Shown: in pieces, positions 1-7,099 of the stretch
How the letters are laid out: each line of letters begins with the position of its first letter
How positions within the stretch are numbered: position 1 is the stretch's first letter
Source: CBDULX01 sp965368175
GTDB lineage: Bacteria; Pseudomonadota; Gammaproteobacteria; SZUA-229
NCBI GenBank assembly: GCA_965368175.1
Contig: CBDULX010000041.1
Coordinates: forward strand, 1 to 17,366
DNA length: 17,366 bases
Direction: 5' to 3'
Notes under the pieces: generated by a model
Told to the model about the DNA's origin: nothing
The model's database searches: none
The model's input: the letters and a program-made list of their open reading frames with translations, nothing else
Translations under genes and position numbers: made by a program

Positions 1-58
1 CCTTGATAGGCTTACTGGTTGGCCAGCGCTAAAAAACTGTTAATTTTATTCATATATT

Positions 59-595
59 ATGTCTGAAACTGTTATTAAACCCATTAATTATCAGCAAAAA
101 TTAGAGGTTGCTCAGCAAACTGAGCACTTTATAAGGCTGGCAGAAAAAAAATATGACTGTTTATTGCCGGATATTCCCCTGAAATTTGACTTAACCGGGC
201 GTGCTTCCGGTATGTATGTGGTGCGGAATACGGATCGTTACTTTCGGTTTAATCCCTATCTGTTTGCGAAATACTATGATGATGCACTGTCATCCACCAT
301 TCCCCATGAAGTGGCACATTATGTTACTGATGTGCTTTATGGATTAAGAAAAATTAAACCCCATGGTATCGAATGGCAATCGGTGATGCGAGATTTCGGT
401 ATCGAGCCAAGGGCCACCGGGCGTTACGATTTAACGGGTATCCCGGTGAGAAGACAACAGCGTTTCAGTTATAGTTGCGCCTGTATGAACCACCAGGTAT
501 CCAGTAGTCGGCATAATAAAATACGCCGAGCTAAGGTGACTTACTTCTGTCGCAAATGTGGAAAGCCAATCGAACCTGAAAATAATGCCCTGTAG
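59..595 (+). CDS. sprT: SprT-family zinc metalloprotease-like protein
   Basis: A 178-aa protein of the SprT family, which in eukaryotes includes the SPRTN/Spartan DNA-protein crosslink proteases; the bacterial members are poorly characterised. The zinc-protease signature HEVAH is at residues 83-87 (H83, E84, H87), and a third ligand candidate is H102 in the PHG..W motif. The C-terminus carries a zinc ribbon with C140, C142, C164 and C167, in the CxC...CxxC arrangement usual for E. coli SprT, and the length is close to that family. The ATG at 59 has no clear Shine-Dalgarno sequence, but it gives a normal N-terminus and no better in-frame start is visible. It converges with rapA with only 6 bp between the stops and no visible terminator there. 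The family call is firm; the actual substrate is not known. Confidence 0.93.
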   Translation: MSETVIKPINYQQKLEVAQQTEHFIRLAEKKYDCLLPDIPLKFDLTGRASGMYVVRNTDRYFRFNPYLFAKYYDDALSSTIPHEVAHYVTDVLYGLRKIKPHGIEWQSVMRDFGIEPRATGRYDLTGIPVRRQQRFSYSCACMNHQVSSSRHNKIRRAKVTYFCRKCGKPIEPENNAL

Positions 596-601
596 TGGTT
601 C

Positions 602-3475
602 TCAGGTGGTTACTATAACCCGCATAGCATCCAGCCTGAGGCTGGCATTTTCTAACACCTGAGTCAGTTGTCTCAACTGAAGTTCAAAATACTGGATTTC
701 TTCATCCCTGACATTAGGATTAACACTTTGCAGGGCTTTCAGACGATTGATTTCCGTTTGCAGGGCCTGCTGACTTCTGGCATGTGCTTCAGCCATGATT
801 TTGGGCGCATTGGTGTAGGCCAGTTGTTCAGAGGTGGTGATCAGTTTCCTTAATTCGCGCTGTTTGGCCTTAATGATTTTATTAGAGGTACTGCTATCAA
901 CCAGGGTCTGATGCTGATTGATGCTGGCATGAGGCAGAGCCTGGTGATGATCGCGGCCCTGTTCATCGATTAATACCCGGATCATGGTGGTTGGCAGGTA
1001 ACGATTGCTTTGCAGTTGTTTGCTGGATGCTGACTCCATCAGATACAGACATTCCAGTAACAGGCTGCCGGGTTTCAGGCCTTTGTAGTTGACAGCAGTG
1101 AGCGCTGTATTGCCAAGTTCGCTGGTTTGTACCATGTCCATGGCGTTGATGATTAATGGGTGCTCCCAGCTTAAAAAATGAATGTCTTCATTTTCAAGAG
1201 CCGTATTGCGGTCGTAGGTGATGGTCAATCCATCATCGGGCAGCCCGGGGAAGCTACTGATCATGTGTTCGCCTGGACGTATATGGTAACGATTAAGTGA
1301 TAGTTCTTCAAAATCGAAACCCAGGCAGTCGTAGACATAATCCATATATTCATCGATGCTGGATTGTTCATCATCCTGTTGTGCCAGTTGTTGTAAACGT
1401 TGAGCCTGTTTGGGACGGCAGGAATTATATTCCAGTAAACGATCACGTCCCTGTTGCAGAGACTGATGCAGGTCTTTATAGCGCTGCTGAGTCTGACTGA
1501 GTAATTCTTTATAGGCTGCGTTGTCAGTGGCTGCCTGATTCAGCACCTCCTGCAGTTGTGGCGCAAGCTGATCGTATATGGTGCTGCCTTCAGGGCAGGT
1601 ATGCTCAAAGGCATTCAGTCCTTCATGGTACCAGTTGAATAATACCTGCTGCGCGGTATGCTCAAAGTAGGGCACATGTAACTGGATGGTTTCGCTCTGG
1701 CCGATGCGGTCCAGTCGACCAATGCGTTGCTCCAGTAAGTCGGGATTCAGCGGCAGATCGAATAATACCAGGTGGTGAGCAAACTGGAAGTTGCGGCCCT
1801 CACTGCCGATTTCCGAACATACCAGTACCTGACAGCCGTCATCTTTTTCGGCAAAAAAAGCAGCGGCTCGGTCTCGTTCCACGATGCTCATCTGTTCATG
1901 AAATACCGAAGCCTGTATACCATCATAGAGTTTTAGCTGCTGGCTAATGGTTAGCGCGGTTTCGGCATGGGCGGCAATTACCAGTATTTTTTGTGGCCAC
2001 AGCTGTTTTAATTTATCCACCAGCCAGTGATAGCGGGGATCGAAGTCAGTCCAGCTGGATTGTGGCTGGTTTTCTGTAAATTCAATATCAGGATATAACG
2101 GCAGTTCAGATTGCTGGTATGCCTCTGGTAATGGCATTGGATAATGATGCAGTTGTCGTTCTGGAAAACCCTTGATGGCATCGCGGGTATTTCGAAACAG
2201 GATACGGCCGGTACCGTGTCGATCGAGTAAATGCTCGATCAGTTGTTCACGCGCCGCGCTCTGTTCGTTTCCATCAGCCTGCTCATCCGCCAGGGTATTC
2301 AGCAGTTGCTGGTTATCGCCTTCCCCCAGTGTTTGTTTGATCAGTGCCAGGGTGGTTTTGTCCAGGGTTTGTTCGGATATCAGGTTCTCCATGGCATGAG
2401 CAATTGGCTGGTAGCTTTTTTCTTCTTCAAGAAACTGCTGGTAATCACTGAAACGATCCGGGTCGAGCAGTCGAAGTCGAGCAAAATGGCTGTGTTTTCC
2501 CAGCTGTTCCGGAGTGGCGGTGAGCAATAGCACACCCTGGGTAACGGCAGCCAGACGTTCCACCAGAGTATATTGCTCGCTGGCTTTTTCTGCAGACCAG
2601 GTCAGGTGATGGGCTTCGTCCACGACCAGTAAATCCCAGTTACCATCCAGTGCCTGTTGCTGGCGATGCCTGTCCTGTTGCAGGAAATCCAGGCTGCAGA
2701 TGATCAGCTGTTCAGTCTGGAATGGGTTGCCATGTTCCGATGCTTCACTAAAGGCAGAGTCTTCGATGGCCTGGCAGCGTGATTCATCGAAGACAGAAAA
2801 CATCAGATTAAAACGCCGGATCATTTCCACCAGCCATTGATGAACCAGGGTCTCGGGGACCAGTATCAGAACTCTCTGGGCCTGTTCGGATAACAGTTGC
2901 TGATTCAATATAAGGCCGGCTTCGATGGTTTTACCCAGCCCCACTTCATCGGCCAGTAATACCCGCGGTGCAAATCGTTTGGCCACTTCATGGGCAATGT
3001 AGAGCTGGTGGGAAATCAGACTGGTACGGCTACCGGTGAGTCCGGTGAGTTCTGAATGGGCCAGTCGGTTACTGTGAAACAGACTCAGGTAACGCAGTTC
3101 AAACCATTTAGCAGAGTCTACCTGGCCAGTGAACAGGCGTTCACTGGGCTTGTACAACTGGATGGCATTGTCCAGCCCCGATTCATCCAGTTCCGCAGGC
3201 TCGCCCTGTTCATCCAGCCCACGATAGCTAAGCAGGCCGTCCTGCTCAATTACCGATTCTATGGTCAGTTTGCTGCCCTCAAAATCGGTGATGCTATCGC
3301 CCGGCGCAAACACTACCCGGGTTAATGGTGCGGATTGTTTGGCATAGGTGCGGGTTTCGCCGGTGACTGGAAAATGGATGGTGAGCGTACGGTGTTCCAC
3401 CGAGAGAATAGTGCCCAGGCCCATATTCAATTCTGCGTCACTGATCCAGCGTTGGCCGGGAATAAATTCTTGCAC
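602..3475 (-). CDS. rapA: RNA polymerase-associated SWI2/SNF2 ATPase RapA (HepA)
   Basis: A 957-aa Swi2/Snf2 ATPase that binds RNA polymerase and promotes its recycling after transcription; E. coli RapA is 968 aa. The N-terminal tandem Tudor-like region starts with the conserved GQRWISD near residue 7. Helicase motif I is ADEVGLGKT at about 175-183, motif II is DEAH at 286-289 and motif III is LTAT at about 317-320. In the second RecA-like lobe, SEGRNFQ lies near 557-563 and the arginine-finger motif QRIGRLDRIGQ at 582-592. A long C-terminal region rich in Gln and charged residues follows, as in the family. The start is GTG, supported by a GGAGG 7 nt upstream. It diverges from efpL. Confidence 0.97.
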   Translation of the reverse strand: MQEFIPGQRWISDAELNMGLGTILSVEHRTLTIHFPVTGETRTYAKQSAPLTRVVFAPGDSITDFEGSKLTIESVIEQDGLLSYRGLDEQGEPAELDESGLDNAIQLYKPSERLFTGQVDSAKWFELRYLSLFHSNRLAHSELTGLTGSRTSLISHQLYIAHEVAKRFAPRVLLADEVGLGKTIEAGLILNQQLLSEQAQRVLILVPETLVHQWLVEMIRRFNLMFSVFDESRCQAIEDSAFSEASEHGNPFQTEQLIICSLDFLQQDRHRQQQALDGNWDLLVVDEAHHLTWSAEKASEQYTLVERLAAVTQGVLLLTATPEQLGKHSHFARLRLLDPDRFSDYQQFLEEEKSYQPIAHAMENLISEQTLDKTTLALIKQTLGEGDNQQLLNTLADEQADGNEQSAAREQLIEHLLDRHGTGRILFRNTRDAIKGFPERQLHHYPMPLPEAYQQSELPLYPDIEFTENQPQSSWTDFDPRYHWLVDKLKQLWPQKILVIAAHAETALTISQQLKLYDGIQASVFHEQMSIVERDRAAAFFAEKDDGCQVLVCSEIGSEGRNFQFAHHLVLFDLPLNPDLLEQRIGRLDRIGQSETIQLHVPYFEHTAQQVLFNWYHEGLNAFEHTCPEGSTIYDQLAPQLQEVLNQAATDNAAYKELLSQTQQRYKDLHQSLQQGRDRLLEYNSCRPKQAQRLQQLAQQDDEQSSIDEYMDYVYDCLGFDFEELSLNRYHIRPGEHMISSFPGLPDDGLTITYDRNTALENEDIHFLSWEHPLIINAMDMVQTSELGNTALTAVNYKGLKPGSLLLECLYLMESASSKQLQSNRYLPTTMIRVLIDEQGRDHHQALPHASINQHQTLVDSSTSNKIIKAKQRELRKLITTSEQLAYTNAPKIMAEAHARSQQALQTEINRLKALQSVNPNVRDEEIQYFELQLRQLTQVLENASLRLDAMRVIVTT

Positions 3476-3482
3476 CTGTGTG

Positions 3483-3487
3483 CCTCC
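3483..3487 (-). promoter_or_regulatory. Shine-Dalgarno of rapA, fixes a GTG start
   Basis: On the minus strand GGAGG lies 7 nt before the GTG at 3475-3473. The resulting N-terminus lines up with the known RapA start (short leader, then GQRWISD), so the non-ATG start is well supported. Confidence 0.8.
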
Positions 3488-3680
3488 AACGGAAAAAAGG
3501 TGGGTATATTAGTGGAAAGCCCTGGAAATGTGGAAATTATATCCAATAAAATTGATCAAGATGAAACCGATGTGGGAATTTTTGATCTTTTTTGCCAAAG
3601 ATACCGGTGGAATAACCCGGTCAGCTTCTTTATGATTGCCGGCAGTTTTTTTGATTTACAGACATGTAACCAGGTTTAAT

Positions 3681-4244
3681 ATGAAAGCAAATGAACTCAA
3701 ACGCGGCATGGCCTTCGTGCAGGACGCCCAGACGGTGATGGTAAAACAGGTGACTGTACAAACCGCATCATCCAGAAGTGGTAACACGCTGTACAAGGTA
3801 CGCGGACAGGATCTGGTGAGTGGGCAGAAGTTTGAACGCAGCTATAAAGGTGATGAGCAGGTTAATACGGTGGATGTTTCCAAACGAGCCGTACAGTTGT
3901 TATATCGCGACGCAGAAGGCTGGACCCTGATGGACAGCGAAAGCTATGAGCAGTTTACGGTGGCTGACGAAGCCATCAGTGACGAGCTGCCGTATTTATC
4001 CGAGGGACTGGAAGGTGTCAACGCATTGATTTCTGATGAAGTGTTACTCGGCATAGAACTACCAACCACGGTGGTCCTGACGATTGATGATTGTGCCCCT
4101 GGAATGAAAGCCGCATCTTCATCAGCCAGAACCAAGCCGGCAACTCTGAATACCGGACTGGTGGTACAGGTGCCGGAGTATTTAACTCCGGGAGAGAAAA
4201 TCAAGATCAATACCGACTCCGCTGAGTTTATTTCCCGGGCCTGA
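3681..4244 (+). CDS. efpL: Elongation factor P-like protein EfpL (YeiP)
   Basis: A 187-aa EF-P paralogue that acts at the ribosome on stalling-prone sequences. It has the three-domain EF-P layout: an N-terminal KOW-like domain (about 1-65), a central OB domain, and a C-terminal OB domain with the conserved block ASSSARTKPATLNTG followed by VPEYLTPGEKI. The tip of the first loop is TASSRSGNT with arginine at residue 32, corresponding to R33 of E. coli YeiP; canonical EF-P often has a modifiable lysine there. This separates it from a true EF-P. I chose the ATG at 3681 rather than the upstream in-frame ATG at 3636. It gives the conserved MKANELKRGM start and has an AGG about 6 nt before it, while 3636 has no Shine-Dalgarno and adds 15 unconserved residues. 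A GIY-YIG gene follows after 22 bp and is probably co-transcribed. Confidence 0.95.
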   Translation: MKANELKRGMAFVQDAQTVMVKQVTVQTASSRSGNTLYKVRGQDLVSGQKFERSYKGDEQVNTVDVSKRAVQLLYRDAEGWTLMDSESYEQFTVADEAISDELPYLSEGLEGVNALISDEVLLGIELPTTVVLTIDDCAPGMKAASSSARTKPATLNTGLVVQVPEYLTPGEKIKINTDSAEFISRA

Positions 4245-4266
4245 GTCAGCAGGTTTCGAAGCAACC

Positions 4267-4527
4267 ATGACAGACTGGATTGTATACATACTGCGCTGCA
4301 AGGATAACAGCCTGTATACCGGCATCACCATCGACATTGAGCGGCGACTGGTCGAGCACAATGGCGATAATCGTCTGGGTTCCCGTTATACCCGGGCCCG
4401 GCGTCCGGTTACTCTGGTGTACCAGGAAAAAGTCACTACACGGTCACAGGCCTCGCGGCGAGAAGCGGAAATCAAACAGCTGAGCAAAGCGGATAAAGAA
4501 CTACTGATTGTATCTGTTGTTGATTGA
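4267..4527 (+). CDS. GIY-YIG nuclease-superfamily protein, YhbQ type
   Basis: An 86-aa stand-alone GIY-YIG domain. The GIY-type strand is WIVYIL (about 4-9) and the YIG-type strand is LYTGIT (about 16-21). These are followed by the conserved arginine region IERR (24-27) and a metal-binding glutamate candidate, E66, in REAEIKQL. The protein resembles E. coli YhbQ and the UPF0213 group. It starts 22 bp after efpL on the same strand, so the two probably share a transcript. The cellular role of this group is unclear; a nucleic-acid endonuclease or repair function is inferred from the fold only. Confidence 0.9.
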   Translation: MTDWIVYILRCKDNSLYTGITIDIERRLVEHNGDNRLGSRYTRARRPVTLVYQEKVTTRSQASRREAEIKQLSKADKELLIVSVVD

Positions 4528-4536
4528 TAAAAGAAA

Positions 4537-4576
4537 ACGCAAATGGACGCGAATGAACGCAAATAAATGCAAATAT
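4537..4576. repeat. Four 10-bp tandem units
   Basis: Four consecutive decamers are seen: ACGCAAATGG, ACGCGAATGA, ACGCAAATAA and ATGCAAATAT. They begin 9 bp after the stop of the GIY-YIG gene. Similar decaying A/CGC-AAAT decamers are common as intergenic repeats; no function is assigned. Confidence 0.75.
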
Positions 4577-4778
4577 TTTGGTGTAGTAGTTCATGTGATC
4601 TACCGCTTTGGCAAACGGAATTCGATATAATCTGACAGCTACCAGGGTATTATCTAGCCAGAACCCGATGTTTTAAATTGAGTTATATGAGGTCAGCTTA
4701 GACCGCAAGGGAGACCCTCGTGGTTTCGGACTGTCAGGCTGGATCTAGCCAAAAGCAGACTGATCAAAAATTTAAAAC

Positions 4779-4866
4779 TTTGCTACAGAGGCACAGAGGG
4801 CACAGAGTTTTTATAAGTACGCCCCTATTACAAGCATGACAGCTTTCTCTGTGACTCTGCGGCAAA
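4779..4866. repeat. Imperfect inverted repeat with CTCTGTG cores
   Basis: The left arm is 4779-4798 and the right arm 4847-4866. The 20-nt arms pair at 17 of 20 positions: the right arm reads CTCTGTGACTCTGCGGCAAA and the left-arm complement CTCTGTGCCTCTGTAGCAAA. The left side carries an extra GGCACAGAG copy just inside. The separation of 48 bp and the lack of coding capacity suggest a small palindromic or MITE-like intergenic repeat. This is inference from one copy. Confidence 0.65.
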
Positions 4867-5076
4867 TATTTTTTGATTTTACTTCAGCTTCAGGGTGTTG
4901 GCTGCTGTTAGTTATTAAATTCTCAACTGTTCGCTAATGATTGAAATCGGAAGCTTTTTAATAATGGTTGAACAAACGATTTAGGGACTTTGTAGCTATT
5001 TATTATAAATGATTCGAAATGTTTTTCGATTTTAAAGTTTTTATAATCCCGCTCTGGAGTAAGCAGAGGAGGGAGT

Positions 5077-5111
5077 GATTTATGAGGAGTTGTGCAGCAG
5101 CCTCATAAATC
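5077..5111. repeat. Perfect 11-bp inverted repeat
   Basis: GATTTATGAGG (5077-5087) and CCTCATAAATC (5101-5111) are exact complements around a 13-nt loop. No T-run follows on either strand, so it is not a typical terminator. It sits at the left edge of the larger palindromic block and is probably part of it. Confidence 0.75.
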
Positions 5112-5184
5112 GCGAGCGACGAAGGTACCACTATACATTTTTGATTTTGCATAGTGGCTTGCGACCTGGGGCGGCATTTTCTTG

Positions 5185-5363
5185 GTTACCTTCTTTGTTG
5201 CCTGCATGGACGTAGGTAAGGAGCGTGAGCACGACTGTATGGATACAGGAGGTAGAACAATGCCCGGAGCAATTATCGAGGATGCGGAAGCTTTGCTGGT
5301 GACAAAGAAGTAACTCGCCTCGGCAACTGCTCCTGCGTTGCTCTACCTCCTGCATCCATGCAG
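5185..5363. repeat. Nested palindromic element with three related arms
   Basis: The arm at 5235-5270 is complementary to 5329-5363 over about 35 nt, with a few mismatches and one gap; both contain CAGGAGGTAGA in the same sense. A third, direct partial copy (CTGCATGGACGTAGG) lies at 5202-5216. A second pair, GTTACCTTCTTTGTT at 5185-5199 against GACAAAGAAGTAAC at 5301-5314, interlocks with the first. A further 7-bp pair, CCACTAT and ATAGTGG, lies at about 5129-5158. This resembles composite intergenic repeats that occur in many copies in proteobacterial genomes. The copy number cannot be judged from one window. Confidence 0.65.
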
Positions 5364-5472
5364 TCGAGCTGGCGAAACCAATGCTTAAAAAATAGTACAC
5401 TCTAATTGATTTGTCATTTCGACCATAGAAAAAAATCCAGACTTAATTAGATGCTCATGTTAATGTGCCAAT

Positions 5473-5509
5473 AAAACAAAGGATTAGAAGTATTCTAGGC
5501 CTTTGTTTT
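5473..5509 (-). terminator. Terminator-like hairpin downstream of ppnP
   Basis: AAAACAAAGG (5473-5482) pairs exactly with CCTTTGTTTT (5500-5509), and inside them TAGAA and TTCTA form a second short stem around a 3-nt loop. T-rich sequence flanks the stem on both strands, so it could act in either direction. It lies about 115 bp past the ppnP stop. Confidence 0.55.
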
Positions 5510-5623
5510 TGCTAGTGGAATAATGAGCGTCTACTTCTGGAAGGGCATTAAGCCCTGGCCTAAATGAGAAAATTAAACCCAAAGCTATTTCCATGCGTCA
5601 GAACACATCTCGACAGCAATCGT

Positions 5624-5905
5624 TTACTTGTACAAACAAAGGTATGCACTGTCGCAGGCTGTTTTTACCTGGAATTTCACATTGGCCTCAACGATAAAGG
5701 TTTCGTTGACGGCTATATCGCGCCAGTCATTTTCACCGGGTAATTTCACCGACATATTTCCACTAATCAAAGTCATATGCTCGATGGAACTGGTGCCAAA
5801 CTCGTAGTCACCGGCGGCCATGACGCCGATGGTGGCGGGATTTTTCCCAGTATTGAAAGCGATGGATTTCACCTGGCCATCAAAATATTCATTTACCTCG
5901 AACAT
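5624..5905 (-). CDS. ppnP: Pyrimidine/purine nucleoside phosphorylase PpnP (YaiE)
   Basis: A 93-aa single-domain cupin of the PpnP family (formerly YaiE, DUF1255). Members catalyse phosphorolysis of several nucleosides to a free base and pentose 1-phosphate, in the cytoplasm. The family pattern is clear: [13 protein letters not shown] at the start, [13 protein letters not shown], the EHMTLISG core near residues 42-49, and the SAYLCLYK end (86-93). The length matches E. coli PpnP (94 aa). The ATG has a weak GGGGA upstream. It diverges from the 206-aa membrane protein gene across 138 bp. The call rests on sequence resemblance. Confidence 0.94.
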   Translation of the reverse strand: MFEVNEYFDGQVKSIAFNTGKNPATIGVMAAGDYEFGTSSIEHMTLISGNMSVKLPGENDWRDIAVNETFIVEANVKFQVKTACDSAYLCLYK

Positions 5906-6043
5906 GTTTTTTCCCCGTTAGACTTCAAAGCGCGCTATTCTAACAGAGGTCACAATCTATTATTAGAGGTGCCCTATAGCTGTGTATTAAAAGAACACTG
6001 CAATCTTGCAAGTGTGCCATTGATTTGAAAACAGGGGCTTCAT

Positions 6044-6664
6044 GTGAATATTCAGGAACTGCTGAAAGAAATTCAGCAACTGCAACAACGAGTGGCTGAT
6101 GAAATCAGTCGTGAAGCCAGAGATCTTGGTTACAAATTACAGCACGGTCGCGTTGCCTTCGAGCAGGAGGTGGTGGACAGGCATCGACAGATGGCCAAGA
6201 AAATGCGCCAGTATCTGGCGGAGTGCACATGGCTGGGGCTACTGGTGTCGCCAGTCGTCTATAGCCTGATCATTCCGGTGGTCATATTCGATGTGTTCCT
6301 GCTGGTGTATCAGCTAATCTGTTTCACTGTGTTTAAAATCCCAAAGGTGCATCGCCGTGACTACATCGCCCTGGATCGCCATAAGCTGAAATACCTCAAT
6401 CCCATCGAGCGCTTCAATTGTGTTTATTGTGGTTATGCCAATGGATTAATCGCCTACGCTATGGAAATTGGCTCTCGTTCCGAACAGTACTGGTGTCCTA
6501 TCAAGCATGCCCGTCCGTTGGTGGCGAGTCATCCTCATTATCCTGGTTTTGCGGCCTATGGTAATGCAGAAGAGTATATGCAGCGTATTGAGCAGTTAAG
6601 AAGTGAGCTGTTATCTATGGAAACTCAGGTACAAAATAAAAAAGACTCTGGGCAGGATGATTGA
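6044..6664 (+). CDS. Uncharacterised membrane protein with Cys/His motif
   Basis: A 206-aa protein I recognise only as a conserved-type hypothetical. Residues 1-60 are a charged, probably helical amphipathic region. Residues about 61-98 are strongly hydrophobic and could form a two-helix membrane hairpin. The soluble part then has C126 and C129 in FNCVYCGYANG, and C151 and H155 in YWCPIKHAR, which together could bind one metal ion. The C-terminus (about 175-200) is again charged and helical. The start is GTG at 6044, supported by an AGGGG about 7 nt upstream; an overlapping ATG at 6042 is out of frame. No operon partner is visible: ppnP diverges on one side and 222 bp follow on the other. Metal binding and topology are inferred. 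Confidence 0.8.
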   Translation: MNIQELLKEIQQLQQRVADEISREARDLGYKLQHGRVAFEQEVVDRHRQMAKKMRQYLAECTWLGLLVSPVVYSLIIPVVIFDVFLLVYQLICFTVFKIPKVHRRDYIALDRHKLKYLNPIERFNCVYCGYANGLIAYAMEIGSRSEQYWCPIKHARPLVASHPHYPGFAAYGNAEEYMQRIEQLRSELLSMETQVQNKKDSGQDD

Positions 6665-6829
6665 GAAGGAACCTGTCTGGATGCAATAGTCTAAGCTATG
6701 ATTATCTGCTGGCAGACTTGCTCTGTTTGTACTTAGATGGTGCAGTAAACATAGGTCCATCAATAGTAAAAGTGTAATAAGTTATTGATAAATTAGTGTT
6801 TTGTATGAGCTGTCTGGCTGGTGTGTTTT

Positions 6830-6860
6830 TTGCCTTAGTTGTAATGACAGGCTGTATACT
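6830..6860 (+). promoter_or_regulatory. Possible sigma70 promoter of the SAP-like gene
   Basis: TTGCCT (6830-6835) and TATACT (6855-6860) are separated by 19 bp. The -10 box is good, the -35 moderate and the spacing long. The -10 box lies 26 bp before the ATG at 6887. Confidence 0.3.
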
Positions 6861-6886
6861 TAATTTTCCAGAACAGGATAAATGAT

Positions 6887-7099
6887 ATGCAAATGCAAGA
6901 AATTAAAATGATTGCCAAAGGCAACGGTATAAAACCATCTCGTATGACTAAACTTCAACTGGTACAGGCAATTCAGCGACAGGAAGGTAACTTTAGCTGT
7001 TTTGGTACCGCCATGAATGGAGAGTGTGATCAAATGGGCTGTTTGTGGCGAAAAGACTGTTTTTCTGAAGCCAGAAAGGCAGCCAAAAATATCAGTTAG
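6887..7099 (+). CDS. Small SAP-like, cysteine-containing protein
   Basis: A 70-aa protein. Residues 1-32 fit the SAP / Rho N-terminal helix-extended-helix pattern (EIKMIAKGNGIKPSRMTKLQLVQAIQ), a fold that commonly binds nucleic acid. Residues 36-60 hold four cysteines (in FSCFG, GECDQ, MGCLW and KDCF) that could bind metal or form disulfides. The start at 6887 has AGGA about 8 nt upstream; a second in-frame ATG at 6893 is an alternative. The 3' end overlaps the convergent glgA stop region by 8 bp. I recall similar short SAP-type proteins in other proteobacteria, but no function is established. The call as a real gene rests on the domain pattern and Shine-Dalgarno. Confidence 0.75.
   Translation: MQMQEIKMIAKGNGIKPSRMTKLQLVQAIQRQEGNFSCFGTAMNGECDQMGCLWRKDCFSEARKAAKNIS

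Larger units (their letters stand above)
4528..5623. other. Repeat-rich gene-free region
   Basis: About 1.1 kb with no ORF that looks like a gene. In order it holds decamer tandem repeats (4537-4576), a stretch with potential RNA-like pairing (4632-4750), a CTCTGTG-based inverted repeat (4779-4866), an AT-rich spacer, a multi-arm palindromic block (about 5045-5390), and a terminator-like hairpin (5473-5509) downstream of ppnP. A minus-strand open frame at 5131-5400 runs through the palindromic block. It has no recognisable domain and looks fortuitous. Confidence 0.8.

Noticed and set aside
3636..3680. Upstream ATG extension of efpL
   Set aside because: It adds 15 unconserved residues and has no Shine-Dalgarno. 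The start at 3681 matches the known EfpL N-terminus.
5131..5400. Minus-strand 89-aa open frame in the repeat block
   Set aside because: It runs through the palindromic element, has no recognisable domain, and its sequence is explained by the repeat arms.
5542..5556. AGGGC-ATTAA-GCCCT hairpin as a ppnP terminator
   Set aside because: The stem is only 5 bp and no T-run follows on either strand; the hairpin at 5473-5509 fits better.
4528..5623. CRISPR array or integron attC site in the repeat region
   Set aside because: Repeats are of different kinds and spacing, without uniform direct repeats and spacers, and no cas or integrase gene is present.
5994..6016. CACTGCAA/TTGCAAGTG hairpin before the 206-aa gene
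   Set aside because: The loop is too short without opening pairs and one base is bulged; it could be chance, and no regulatory logic is visible.
5777..6028. Plus-strand open frame across ppnP and its promoter
   Set aside because: It is antisense to the recognised ppnP gene and shows no protein family features.
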